NCBI GenBank assembly: GCA_964019055.1
Contig: OZ025223.1
Span: 1,240,001-1,304,000, forward strand
Source: Anthopleura xanthogrammica
Lineage: Eukaryota > Cnidaria > Anthozoa > Actiniaria > Actiniidae
Reading direction: 5' to 3'
Length of the DNA: 64,000 nt
Within the stretch, counting starts at the first letter, position 1. The number at the start of each line of letters is the position of its first letter. Below are positions 1 through 10,485 of the stretch, one piece after another. The position numbers and the translations under genes were made by a program. The notes under the pieces were generated by a model. The model made no database searches and was not told the DNA's origin. It saw only the letters and a list, made by a program, of their open reading frames with translations.

Positions 1-10
1 TACCAAGAAG

Positions 11-658
11 ATGGTGGATTTCATTGACTTCATCAAACGTCTCGTAAGAAACGAATTAAAAAACAAACCTAACTTGAATGAGTACGTACCAAATGCCGAG
101 GATATTTCTTTTTTCAATTTTCTTGCCTACAGAAATAACGAGCAAAACGAGCACTGTGAAGTCATTCGTTTGTTTCATGGAACAGATTTGTATAGTGCTA
201 TTGACATCATGAAGAATGGTATCGAGATCGATTTTGGAAGACAGAAACACGACTTCAGCGATGGTGGTGGGTTTTATCTAACCAGTTTTAAACATGCGCT
301 AAGCTGGGCCCGCAGTCAGACAAGAAGACCCGTAGTGTTGGAGCTGAAGATCCCAAAAACCTGCCTTGAAAAAGCACGTACTTTAAACCTGGATGTATCT
401 ATGAAGGAAGGGAGATTGGAATGGGACCGAGTAGTTAGCGAACACAGATCAGGAAGACCCAGCAAGAAGCTACGACAAGAAATGAAAGAGTATGACTGTA
501 TCGAGGGGCCGATTTCAGTGCCTTTCCAAGACCCTTACTCCGACAAAACACGTTCAGTCAAACCAGAGCCTGGCACCTATCAACTTTGCGTTGTGAAGCG
601 AAGGTTCGCAAAAGAAATTGAAAAGAACGCAAAGTATACATTGTATACTGAACCCTAG
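11..658 (+). CDS. DUF3990-like ADP-ribosyltransferase-fold protein (copy 1)
   Basis: A 215-residue intronless reading frame. Visible motifs are FHGT (His56), GGGFYLT (Tyr89) followed by an ALSWAR segment, and CIEGP (Glu165). This spacing resembles the H-Y-E arrangement of PARP-like ADP-ribosyltransferases and the DUF3990 family, in which an HG[TS] strand, a GFYLT strand and a late acidic residue line the NAD pocket. No signal peptide or membrane segment is visible, so it is probably cytosolic or nuclear. The frame is open upstream of the first ATG to the window edge, so the true N-terminus may lie outside. It has a paralogue 1.5 kb downstream on the same strand. NAD-dependent activity is inferred from family resemblance; substrate and role are unknown. 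The gene could be a degenerate, non-catalytic member. Confidence 0.72.
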   Translation: MVDFIDFIKRLVRNELKNKPNLNEYVPNAEDISFFNFLAYRNNEQNEHCEVIRLFHGTDLYSAIDIMKNGIEIDFGRQKHDFSDGGGFYLTSFKHALSWARSQTRRPVVLELKIPKTCLEKARTLNLDVSMKEGRLEWDRVVSEHRSGRPSKKLRQEMKEYDCIEGPISVPFQDPYSDKTRSVKPEPGTYQLCVVKRRFAKEIEKNAKYTLYTEP

Positions 659-2115
659 GCATAAAGCTAATCCTTCAAGAAAAAAACTATGTAGTCGTAG
701 GAAAATTTAGTCTTCCCAGATTTTGTTTCACTTTAAGGATAATGCTGCTCTCGGCACTTATTTAATGCATTCTCGGGAAGACAATTCTTTTTAATGACGT
801 GGGATCAATGTCGTTTTGATATATGAAGATTCCCTTACCATTTATTCTATTATTACTGATCTTTATATGCTGATATTTCCTTCGCTCGGGTGTCAAAAGA
901 CTTACTAAGTTTCATTTCAGTTTTATGAAGGTTTAGAACCACTTGAAATGAAACTTATCTTAATATGCATTTTTATCTTTAGTTTGGATTTGATGGGCTG
1001 CAAATATTGAACATTTTCTGACCACTTAGGGATTTTGGAGTTTTCCCAGAGAGTGTTTACGAGGTGTCACGAACCTTAGCTTGCCTTCCGGCGTATTCTA
1101 TGCCCAGCATATTTATTATTTCCATTTGATTGGAAAAACTTTAGTGAATCAAGCTTAGTAAGGATTTTCCGCGTCATGTTGTCGGGTTTGAGCTTGAAAT
1201 CTTTCGAGCCATCTTTGAAGGTTTTAGCGTTCAGTTCTTTCAACACTAATCCAACTGACGATATTTCTTGGTTCATCATGCACAAATAAATTCACTGAAA
1301 CAAACTGTTATCTTTGTGAAAACGTAACTGAACTATTTTTTCTTTGCGAAAGAAGAGTCTAATTTGACCTATTATCATGCTATCCTCATTTTAAGGTCAC
1401 CATCTCCTGGAGCCGGCAAGCAAGTAAATAAGAAGAAAACCGTGTAAAAGGTTAAAAGTTTGGAACTGTATATTGACGTTTCGGACGCAAGCGCTTGCTT
1501 CGTCGGATACCGTATCGGGGTGACCCTGCGGGCAGACTAGAGCCTCTATTTAACATAGCCGGCGGAGCTGGGGGTACTCGCACAACTTCACTTTGGGGGA
1601 ATTTAACGTACTTTGCATTTCGTGTCGAAAGTGACTGAGCAGGGTTCGTACGGGTTTCGGAAAGTCTTGGAAAGTCAGTTTGGAAATGAATTGATAATGG
1701 ATTTTTCTAGGACCTTGAAAGTTTTGGAAAAATGATTTTTGGTCCACTAGGCTATGGAAAAATTAAAGTTATGGATTTTTTGTAGCTTGTCTAGTTTATA
1801 CCTTGCAAAGAATTGTTTTCGTCAAAAGCGCCGAAGATTGTGTTGCTCTTGTTTCGTAATGCGAGGAAGCAATAATATTTTTCTTCTTGCAAACTAGATA
1901 CCATAGTGTTAGTGTTTGCGTCACTTTGCAATTCAAATGCTTTTATTCGGAATCAGCAGGTAGTGTCCCCTAGAAGCTTCGAAAACTGATTCACACCTGT
2001 CCTGTAGCCGCATCTGTAGCTTACTGAAAATACCTTTGCATCAAGAACGCGGAAGTATTACCGTGATTTTCCGAGTTTGACTTACCACTCATGTAACACA
2101 TCAGTGCACTTCAAA
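659..2115. other. intergenic spacer, no gene recognised
   Basis: AT-rich spacer between the two DUF3990-like genes. Short open frames on the minus strand near 1076-1285 and 1550-1747 have no recognisable motif and unconvincing composition. A motif also seen in GOGAT intron 38 (GTCCGAAACGTC) occurs on the minus strand at about 1473-1507 and suggests an old retroelement remnant. Confidence 0.5.
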
Positions 2116-3054
2116 ATGTCACTGGAAGTCCATTCGAAAAAAGATATGTTACTGTCTAACGGAACACCGTTCACGTTGTCCCTCCTTAACTGTCTTGTAT
2201 CACCTTCGAGAAAGGAAGAAACATTGTTTAACCCTTTCGTACTTAGCTTGCTTTACGAAGTTTTCATTTATTTCGGTGAAAGTAATTCTCGTCGTCTGAT
2301 GGCCGACATGACTCTCCTTATCATTACTGGATGGGCCATGTTATGTATTTTACGAAATGTGATCTACGATAAAGATTATAGTGAAAACAACCTCTCCGAA
2401 TTTCCCTATCAAGACGGCACTGTGAACCAATGGTTTCAAAAAAATGCTTTGAGCGAAGATCATGTAAGTGAAACAATTAATATGCTGAACTTACGGAGGA
2501 GGCCCAGACCTAACAAATATCCCAGGCTAAATGAAGCTGTTTTCCCGCCGTCTGGAGAAGAGGTGGAAGGTTTTACGATGTTGTACCATGGAACAAAACA
2601 TGGACACGCTAAGAGCATATTATATGGAATTAAACTAACAGAGTTGAAAAATGATGATGGAGACTTTAGTTGTACAAAGGGATTTTATTTGACTAATCAA
2701 TTTGAAAGGGCCGCACATTATGCTTTCTCGAAATCCGCAAAAGCGGCAGTGCTTGTATTTAAGATTCCAAACGATGTCATGGGGAAGTTTCGAACGAGGT
2801 CCCTAGATCTTGTAGGAGAAGCAAAGAAGGGAAAATGGAAGAAGGCTGTAAAAGATATTCGAAAAACCATTCAAGACGAGGGTGACGAGTTATCTTGCAT
2901 CGAAGGACCAGAAATGAGACGCGAGAAAGGCGCTATAAAGACTAAAGAACAGCTGCCAGACACCCACCAAATGTGCATACTTAATGAAGAAATGGCAGAA
3001 AACTTTGATAGGCATTTACATTCCGTAGTTTTCTATAACACTTCAAAAAAATGA
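2116..3054 (+). CDS. membrane-anchored DUF3990-like ADP-ribosyltransferase-fold protein (copy 2)
   Basis: A 312-residue intronless frame counted from the first ATG; the frame is open upstream to about 2077 without another ATG. Residues 65-82 form a hydrophobic segment following a region with several Leu/Val stretches, so the N-terminal third probably anchors the protein in a membrane. The C-terminal domain repeats the layout of copy 1: YHGT (His158), GFYLT (Tyr191), CIEGP (Glu263), then a DTHQMCIL strand matching the TYQLCVV strand of copy 1. The two copies share domain order but have diverged strongly, and only this one has the long N-terminal extension. An internal Met62 just before the hydrophobic segment is an alternative start. 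Transferase activity is inferred from family resemblance; the substrate is unknown. Confidence 0.7.
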   Translation: MSLEVHSKKDMLLSNGTPFTLSLLNCLVSPSRKEETLFNPFVLSLLYEVFIYFGESNSRRLMADMTLLIITGWAMLCILRNVIYDKDYSENNLSEFPYQDGTVNQWFQKNALSEDHVSETINMLNLRRRPRPNKYPRLNEAVFPPSGEEVEGFTMLYHGTKHGHAKSILYGIKLTELKNDDGDFSCTKGFYLTNQFERAAHYAFSKSAKAAVLVFKIPNDVMGKFRTRSLDLVGEAKKGKWKKAVKDIRKTIQDEGDELSCIEGPEMRREKGAIKTKEQLPDTHQMCILNEEMAENFDRHLHSVVFYNTSKK

Positions 3055-3512
3055 AAGCAAAAGTTAGCGATGAAGAGTAGTGCAATTGACATTGTTGAGG
3101 AACTCTTGGACTTTTTCAGTTTCACTCATCGTTTTCCGTATCACAGTAAACATCGCGAAGTTGGCATAGTAGTCATAAAAGCGATGGTGAGGAAAAGTAC
3201 TGTAATTATTATAATCATGAAAAAACTTTTTTCTTTGACAATTGAAGATTGTTTCATTTGTATTTGTTGTACTTCTTTCTATATATATACAGTTTTAGTT
3301 ATAAATCATTTTACTACTACTATATTATGAGTATCAATATTATCCAATTACTTGTAATTCAAAAATAGATAGTTTTAGTGAGTATATATCATTTTACTAC
3401 TACTATATTATGAGTATCAATATTATCCAATTACTTGTAAACAGAAAAATAAAAATAGATAGCAAAATAAAGGAATTTCCTCTAGCTGCAATATAATGGG
3501 AATTACTGAAGA

Positions 3513-3700
3513 CTGAGTGGTGTAGCGTTAGTACAGTCGCCTCTCACCTCTAAGGTCTCGTATCCGATTCCCAGACTCGGCATCAATTGTGAGTAGAGTT
3601 TGCTATATAGGCCTCTCCCTTGATTCAAGAGTATTTCTCCGGTTTTTTACTCCCTCCACAAAACTTAACACGCTAAATTCCAATTCGATTTGTAAGTTGG
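3513..3700 (+). mobile_element. tRNA-derived SINE, copy 1
   Basis: The head looks like a degenerate tRNA: GAGTGGTGTAGCGTTAGTAC corresponds to an A box, and CGTATCCGATTCCCAG about 40 bp later corresponds to a B box, followed by a GACTCGGCATCA junction and an unrelated body. The same head recurs at 21482-21600 (plus) and, on the minus strand, around 44115-44212, with decayed relatives near 16795-16835 and 18885-19135. The dispersed copies with a shared non-tRNA body argue for a SINE and against a functional tRNA gene. Confidence 0.65.
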
Positions 3701-4199
3701 CCATGCCATGACTTAGATCAGCCCAGAGGTTGTTTCATGGTTCAATCTGTGAGTTAGCCATGCCCTGACTTTGATCAACCCAGAGGTTGTTTCAGGGTTC
3801 AATCTGTGAGTTAGCCATGCCCTGACTTAGATCAGCCCAGAGGTTGTTTTAGGGTTCAATCTGTGAGTTAGCCGTGCCCTGACTTTGATCAACCCAGAGG
3901 TTGTTTCAGGGTTCAATCTGTGAGTTAGCCATGCCCTGACTTAGATCAGCCCAGAGGTTGTTTTAGGGTTCAATCTGTGAGTTAGCCGTGCCCTGACTTT
4001 GATCAACCCAGATGTTGTTTCAGGGTTCGATCTGTGAGTTAGCCATGCCCTGACTTAGATCAACCCAGATGTTGTTTCAGGGTTCGATCTGTGAGTTAGC
4101 CATGCCCTGACTTAGATCAGCCCAGAGGTTGTTTTAGGGTTCAATCTGTGAGTTAGCCGTGCCCTGACTTTGATCAACCCAGATGTTGTTTCAGGGTTT
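3684..4199. repeat. 57-bp tandem array, nine units, partly dimeric
   Basis: About nine head-to-tail copies of a 57-bp unit that begins near TTCAATCTGTGAGTTAGCC. Several successive units alternate between a TTAGATCAGCCC type and a TTTGATCAACCC type, giving a 114-bp higher-order period. Single or double copies of the unit occur next to SINE remnants at 16655-16770, 19310-19370 and 22700-22760, so the array seems to be an amplified piece of the SINE body. Confidence 0.85.
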
Positions 4200-5343
4200 G
4201 ATAAAATTTGAAGGTCAAAAGTTACTAATGTCTAGTCTACTCATTTTAATCGTGCAGTCGTCATGCATCACAGGACTTCATAAACTGTGAGCATTATAAG
4301 CCATTGTCAGCTACATTACAGACATATTCAGATGGCAGAATTTGTTGCATTCACTGGGCCGTTCCAGAGATGAAAATTTCTTGCAGTTTGCTGTTTTGTC
4401 CAATGTTACGTACAACAGTTGCGCTATAAAACTGAACAGGTGACATCTCTTAAACCAATGTCATCCATGACCTCTTCACTCAAAGCTGTTCTCGTTTAGA
4501 GAGTATTAGGCTTATTGAAAAACTGTTCTAAATAGTAAATACAAGCTCTCCATTTGTAACTTCAGCTCTTCCAAGCTTTTTGATAGCAAGCATGAAGGCT
4601 TTTGTTTTTCGTCCAAGACAGAATTCCTCTCTTAAAACTTCCTCTTTCAGAGTCTTTCTGCTGATCTCTGCAAGCCAAAATAGAAAATGAATTCCGACTG
4701 TTTTTCATGTTTTTTTTGGGGGGTACTGACTTGGAAGTTTGATAGAAAGGCCCCAAGACACACAAAAAAGTTGACATATCTGTAGTTGCAGAGTTAATTA
4801 AAAAAATGTCCAGTCCGTCACTGGTCATGATGACTGACTGGCCAAATTTATTTAGTATTAGATTTGCCGGTCAAAAATTACTATATTTATCGTATTAATC
4901 TTCATAAGGGGATCTTGTTTAAGTGTTTTTTCAGCATTCTTCAAACAATTTTATAAAATGGATTGCATATGGCACTCAATACTACTAGCTGTACGAAAAA
5001 CTAAACGCGGAAAGGATCGTTGTTGTAATTCGAGCGGCCCTCGCTCAAGTCTTTAAAAGTCATATATCTCGCGGAATTCAAGGAGATGGATGGCAAGATT
5101 TGCTTTGATATTTTATACATCACGTATAATTCAACTTTTTTTTCTAAATTTTTGAAAACGTGTGTTTTTGGGAAGAGACTTGGAGCTAGAACCGCTTTGC
5201 TAAGCATCCATCGCCAGAAATTCCGAACGGACATGCGTATTAGCGGCGTTATTCTTACGGAGTAATCCTATACTTACAGTTCTCAAATTAACAGAAAATG
5301 TATGGACCTAGAGTTTTAATTCCTCGATATCTTACAAAATATT

Positions 5344-5745
5344 TAACTACAACACCTGCACGGCTTAGAAGTTCAACAACTAACTTGCAAGCTTTAATAA
5401 AAATGATAAATCAGAACCAAAACTTTAAATTACGATTCGGTTTTACAAAAACAAAAATACTAGGGTTTTAAGTGCCCATTTTAGTGAAGAAGACCGGGAA
5501 GAGCGCGAAATCCCTCAAGTATTTTGGTCTCAAAATCATGATTATCGGGTACTACAACAGCTGCACGGCTTAGAAGTTCAACAACTAACCTTCAAGCTTT
5601 AATAAAATTAATAAATCAGAACCAAAACTTTAAATTACAATTCGGTTTGACAACAACAAAAATACTGGGATTTCGAGTGCCCATTTTAGTGAAGAAGACC
5701 GGAAGTGTGCAAAGTCACTCAACTATTTTGGTCTCAAAATCATGG
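5344..5745. repeat. 205-bp tandem direct duplication
   Basis: Two head-to-tail copies of a segment starting near ACTACAACACCTGCACGGCT, offset by 205 bp, with scattered substitutions. Both contain the phrase TGCCCATTTTAGTGAAGAAG. No coding content is seen. Confidence 0.85.
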
Positions 5746-6619
5746 TCAAGGATACGCATAGCTCTATCTTAAATCTTGTTTGAAGGATTGGACTTTCGTC
5801 AATATTTCTGCCAAGTTTCAAATGGTTTGGCCACAAACTCATTTCGGTTTTTCATCTCTCAATATTTGCAGTCATTAGACTTCGAATCTCTGAAAAGAAA
5901 CACTTCCGGCGCGACATAAACAAAAGATTTCGTATTCATAGCAGGCGTTATTTTTTACTGAAAATGACTGAAAAATCGAGGAAAGATAGAGAGCAGACGC
6001 TGTTCAGACTCAGCGATTCTTATATAATAATAATACGGTGTTCGGGACATTTTTGTGGAATAATCTTGGTAAGCGAGCGAGAGCTACAAAACACAGAAAA
6101 ACTATGTACTAATTATAACGCACCGAAAACACTCTGGGATGATATTATCCTCGTGTTCCCTTGAAGCATCGAACGGCGAAAATCCCTTCCACAGCGCTAA
6201 GAGCTCTGAATCCTTGTATGATAAATTAACGTTTATCAGTAAATGAGGAAAACAAAGAATTATTCAATAAGCTAACTTTATGATTAACTTCGTGATTCTA
6301 CAGTCGTAGACGATCTTTCTCTCACCCCTGCCGAAAATTTACGTCTTTAAATGAATATTTCGACTTCCCAAACTGATCCGCTTCCTCTTGGTCTTTTAGG
6401 ATGTTTTGCTAGCAAAATATCTGCCGTAGATAAATAATTTAAAGCAGCGAACAAACCTTTATTTTCAATGCTAAGTTGTGATGTATGAACCAATTACAAT
6501 TGAGATAAGACAATAATAGACAATTATTGGATGAGGTTGAGCATGATATCGTAAATTCTATCGTAAAACCTACAGATAATACATTTATCATGTCGAGTTC
6601 ACACAATATCAGGGATTAG

Positions 6620-6800
6620 CTGAGGGCTCTTGGCCAATCAGAAGCGAGATAGTGAGTAAAATGTATAATAAGAATGATTGGCATTTACTTTGCATGATTC
6701 TAATTTTGCATAATATAGTGCCCGCCCACTTTGGTTCGGAATTTCTGGCGATGCGAAGTGTGCTGTGATTGGTCGGTTCGTGCGTGCACCGGGCGCCTGG
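6620..6800. promoter_or_regulatory. CCAAT/octamer-like cluster without an obvious gene
   Basis: GCCAATCAGAAG near the left edge, ATTGGC in the middle, two octamer-like TTTGCAT elements, and GTGATTGGTCGG on the right. This combination recalls divergent histone H2A/H2B promoters, but no histone frame is present on either side. It may be a relic or a chance cluster. Confidence 0.2.
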
Positions 6801-7014
6801 TTTTGACTGGAAACTACTCCACAACGAGACCGGTTAGACGGCTACTACTTCATGGTTAACCCTTTTATGATCCAGTTCAATGTAATTTGAGATCAAACGC
6901 TATGTGTTATATTACACGAAGTATCTACCGGTGAAACATTGTCCGATGACTGACCGGATCAAAAAATATATATGAAAACCCTTTTTATCTAATTTTCTTT
7001 CAATTTTTCATTCA

Positions 7015-9598
7015 TTATTCAGGCCAGTCCTTACCTTCAGTTTGAAGCTTTAAAAATTCTTTAATACTTAGTAGCAGTTCATTAATGTCGTCAATGCTGA
7101 ACTGAGTCTTGACATAGCCAGGTAGAGTCACGTATTCATCTTCAACAACAGGATGGAATGTTGAATACTCAGTACTCTCTGTGTGAGCTCTGCCTGTCTG
7201 TCGGTTTTGAGACTCTAGATCTCCTAAATGAATTGAAAGTACAATGGTACCTCTTTTAGAGCAGTTTTCGTATGAGTGTGAAAAGCTCACGGCATCAACG
7301 CGCTCGCTACAGTAAAACACGCCTTTTTGGCATGATACGCAAATGAAAATTCTGGGAGAGCATCCTCTCGCGATATCGACGTTCGCTTTGTTTTTTGTTT
7401 TCTTTTCACTTGCTTTGCTCGTGACTCTGTGAGTCTTAAAGAGGTCGACTTGGAGCAAGTCTAATTAAGGGGTTTGCAATAAAGATATCATTGTATCATA
7501 TTTAACATCCATTCTGTATGGGCTTTACAACGGCTCCTCATTGTAAGTGCTCATACAAATTGGCCACTCATATTTTATATATTACCAGGGGTGGATCCAG
7601 GGGAAGGTTTTTGGGGTTGCAATCCCTCTATGAGAATTTTGATTAGCTGACTGAAAGTGAGTGAATGCTGACTGACTAGAATTAGGCATTACTTTATACA
7701 ACACCCTGTTATAAAATATCCTTGATCCGCCCCTGATAACTTATCATATTTCACCAAATACTAACCTGGTTTTAATAGTATCGTACAAGTCAAGTCAGGC
7801 GGTGTTGGGGTTCCAAAATCATTGGGTAACTCCAGAGGACATTGAGTAGGTTGAAGACCATGTGACTGTTGTCCAGGTACACCCATCATTCTGATACCAG
7901 GAGTGTATAACACTGGTGGTAGTGGGGAGTCATCATCTGGTTGTGACAATGACATACCCTGTCCAAGCCCAGCATGCTTTGCTGTCTTTATCAAAGGTGT
8001 AAAGGTCATGGGCTGTGGGGGTGTGTCATGGGTGGCTGGCGAAAGAACACCTTTGTCATCTGGATGTCGGAGTACTGGCTTGGCTTTGAGCATGGGTGTG
8101 GTTGTCTGAGGAGGGACTGGTGACTGTTCTGGGGTACACTGGGTACCCTTGGGTGCTCTATTTTGGGTAGATGATGGGGGTGGGGTGGCTTGGATCATAG
8201 GGGTGAAAGTAACTGGCTTTACTGGTGTCGACATGAAGTCATCTGTAATGACAAGAAAAGATTGTCAACATAAGAATTGGATGAAATATGCCTTATACTG
8301 CGAAATGACAAAAGAATTGTTACCGTTATCTTTGTCTTGATCATTCCCCTGTACATTATGTCCACCTTCATCAGATGACTTGGCACCTGTTTCCATGGCA
8401 CCAACATCATCTTCAGATTGGCTGTTGTCTTGGAAACCATCTGTATCATCAGTGTCCATAGATGTACTGCATAAAAATGTATTCAATCATATATTATAAT
8501 AATTCTTATATACCGCTTGCAGCACAATAAGTTTCCAACAGACCATTTTCGAGATGTGAAAATGCCCGAAAATGCCTTGAGATCATGTACGTGCCTGCGA
8601 TATTTTTGAAAGCACTCACACATCTCGAAAATGGTCTATTCTCAGGAGTTTGAGATTCTTTTGTTTTGTCCTCCAAATTGAGCTGCTTTGACATCACGTG
8701 AAAGGGGTCTATACTTATTATTATTCCATTCATATATCTTATTGTACCTTTCTTTATCTCCATTATTGTTTACTGCTTCATAAATGCTATCAACTGATGG
8801 CAGTTGTCCTGAATTGAAAAAATCAAAATGTTTTATTAAAATTTGGAAGGACTAAGGAGGGTGTATTGTGTAGTTCTGGAAAATATCCATACCTCTCCCA
8901 TAGAGGGGACTGGGATTTGCAAGGAGTGGGGAGGGTCTGAGGAGGGTATTGTGTAGTTCCAGAATATATCCATACCTCTCCCATAGAGGGGACTGGGATT
9001 TGCAAGGAGTGGGGAGGGTCTGAGGAGGGTATATTGTGTAGTTCCAGAATATATCCATACCTCTCCCACAGAGGGGACTTGGATTTCCAAGGGGTGGGGA
9101 GGGTCTGAGGAGGGTATTGTGTAGTTCCTAGGCATATTCTTCCCTTCCCCCACTGTGAAAGGGGATTGGAATTTTCTTTCCTTCTTACCAGGTGACTTGT
9201 AGCCATATTTAGTCAAGTGTTCTTGCAGATCTTCTATTTGTGTTTTAGTGTGTTCTGCAAGTCTTTCGCACACATCAAGAAATTCACCAAACGAAAACAT
9301 TTGTTTCATCTCTGAAGACTTCAACACAGCTTCCTTCTACAAAAAAAAAGCAACAGCCACTCTTTTTAGACTCTAGACGACGAAGATTTAGATTTAACAA
9401 AATAGTCTTACAACTGTAAATTTTCACCTTCAGTTGCTGAGCATCTGATAAGATTCCTCGCAGAACAAGATGGGATCTGCCTTCCTCATCGGTTGATATC
9501 TCATCGTCCTCTATTTTGGACTTTATTTCGTGGCAATCTTTGTCCAAAGTGGAGGCAAAAGAGCGAAGTTGTGAGAAAAACTCTTCACAAGACGCCAT
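7015..9598 (-). CDS. SKA3: spindle and kinetochore-associated protein 3
   Basis: SKA3 is a subunit of the SKA complex, which couples kinetochores to spindle microtubules and cooperates with NDC80. Six exons on the minus strand: 9598-9428, 9336-9189, 8808-8748, 8466-8324, 8242-7766 and 7223-7015; all joins keep frame and give 402 aa, close to the roughly 410 aa of human SKA3. The N-terminus has FFSQLRSFASTLDKDC, matching the SKA3 coiled-coil start, followed by HLTKYGYKSPGKK. The middle is Pro/Thr-rich with repeated PxxxTP(G/L)I segments and FGTPTPPDL, typical of the CDK1-phosphorylated linker. The C-terminus has LPGYVKTQFSIDDINELL, the conserved terminal domain. For the last exon, a longer in-frame acceptor at 7458 is possible, but it would add a Cys-rich, unconserved segment; the 7223 acceptor has the better pyrimidine tract and gives the expected length. 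Intron 2 holds an 83-bp tandem repeat. The start ATG lies 475 bp from the divergent PPIL4 start. Confidence 0.88.
7586..7740. mobile_element. MITE with GGATCC-containing ends, in SKA3 intron 5
   Basis: The element begins CCAGGGGTGGATCCAGGGG and ends TTGATCCGCCCCTG, imperfect inverted ends of about 15 bp. A related copy sits in GOGAT intron 13 at about 33637-33800, with ends CAGGGGCGGATCCAGG and ATCCGCCCCTG. No transposase frame is present. Confidence 0.6.
8869..9147. repeat. about 83-85 bp tandem repeat in SKA3 intron 2
   Basis: Three and a fraction copies of a unit containing TATCCATACCTCTCCCATAG, GGGGAGGGTCTGAGGAGGGT and TTGTGTAGTTCC. Single copies of the same family occur in PPIL4 intron 12 (about 17195-17310) and NDC80 intron 2 (about 25618-25672). 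Long minus-strand frames here merely read through the repeat. Confidence 0.85.
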
Positions 9599-10073
9599 TT
9601 GAAGAAACTGTTTTGAAAATTGGCGCGCGGTCAGCGGTAAGAACGACACAAATAGACTTTGTAGGGTGGGGTGAGTTTAACATAAGACTTAAAAAATAAA
9701 AAATATGCCAGAAATGATTATCTAAATCCTTAAATAACGTTTTAATAAGTAAAAGCAGCATATCATAATATCCAAAGAATAATTTATTAGTCAAATAAGG
9801 ATATTTAAAATATTATTTTAAAAGTCCTAGTTTTACTCCACCCACCCTACCTGGGGAGAAAATGTCATCAATATGGCCGAAGTTGTAGAAAGTGAGGACG
9901 CTTTTACGACGTCTTGTTAATCTTTCTTTAAGCTCTTACTTTATTACCTTTTCTTACTCAAAACTTAAAGGTACTTTTCTAAACAGTTAAGGATAAGTTT
10001 AGTGTGTGTATTTAGAATTGGGAGTTACAGGAAAACGTAAAAAGTTCTAATTTTTGTCAGGCAAAAATTCAAG
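9599..10073. promoter_or_regulatory. divergent SKA3/PPIL4 promoter region
   Basis: Only 475 bp separate the two divergent start codons, so the core promoters and both 5' leaders must fit here unless non-coding exons exist. No TATA box is placed convincingly. The centre is occupied by a fold-back element at 9661-9851. Confidence 0.6.
9661..9851. mobile_element. MITE-like element inside the SKA3/PPIL4 promoter
   Basis: The left end GTAGGGTGGGGTGAGTTTAA and the inverse of the right end GGTAGGGTGGGTGGAGTAAA match over about 35 bp, enclosing an AT-rich core without coding capacity. The inverted ends and size fit a MITE; target-site duplications were not resolved. Confidence 0.65.
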
Positions 10074-10432
10074 ATGTCTGTCCTTCTTGAAACCACGTTG
10101 GGTGACATAGTTATTGATCTTTTTACCGACGAAAGACGAAGAGGTAATCTAGTTATAGTCCTTTCACATATTCTTTGATTAGTGATTGCAATATTGGAGT
10201 TATTACTCGTTTTTTCCTTGCTATAATTTGGCTTATATTTTTAACTTTTTCTTTGCAGCATCTTTGAATTTTTTGAAACTTTGCAAGATAAAGTATTATA
10301 ATTTTAGCCTCTTTCACTTCGTTCAGGTAGGTTTTTAAGATCAAAGTTCGATGTATGTGGTATTTCTTATACTATAATCACTGCTGCTGTTGCTGCTGCT
10401 GTTGTTGCTGCTGCTGTTGTTGCTGCTGCTGT

Positions 10433-10485
<53 letters not shown>

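Larger units (their letters stand above)
3055..7014. other. repeat-rich intergenic region
   Basis: No convincing gene in about 4 kb. It holds an 82-bp-period duplication at 3304-3440, a SINE at 3513-3700, a 57-bp tandem array at 3684-4199, a 205-bp direct duplication at 5344-5745 and a CCAAT/octamer-rich stretch at 6620-6800. Open frames at 3070-3330, 4562-4828, 5964-6164 and 6609-6824 have no family resemblance and partly overlap the repeats. Confidence 0.5.

Noticed and set aside
3070..3330. 86-aa frame after the second DUF3990-like gene
   Set aside because: Hydrophobic and low-complexity with no recognisable family; probably 3' UTR.
3513..3590. Functional tRNA gene
   Set aside because: A and B boxes are visible but stems are poor, and several dispersed copies share a non-tRNA body, as expected for a SINE.
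7224..7458. Longer version of the SKA3 last exon
   Set aside because: An in-frame acceptor exists at 7458, but the added 78 residues are Cys-rich and unlike SKA3, and the shorter exon gives the expected protein length.
8823..9327. 127- and 163-aa minus-strand frames
   Set aside because: They read through the 83-bp repeat in SKA3 intron 2; the second begins in SKA3 exon 2 and passes its splice donor.
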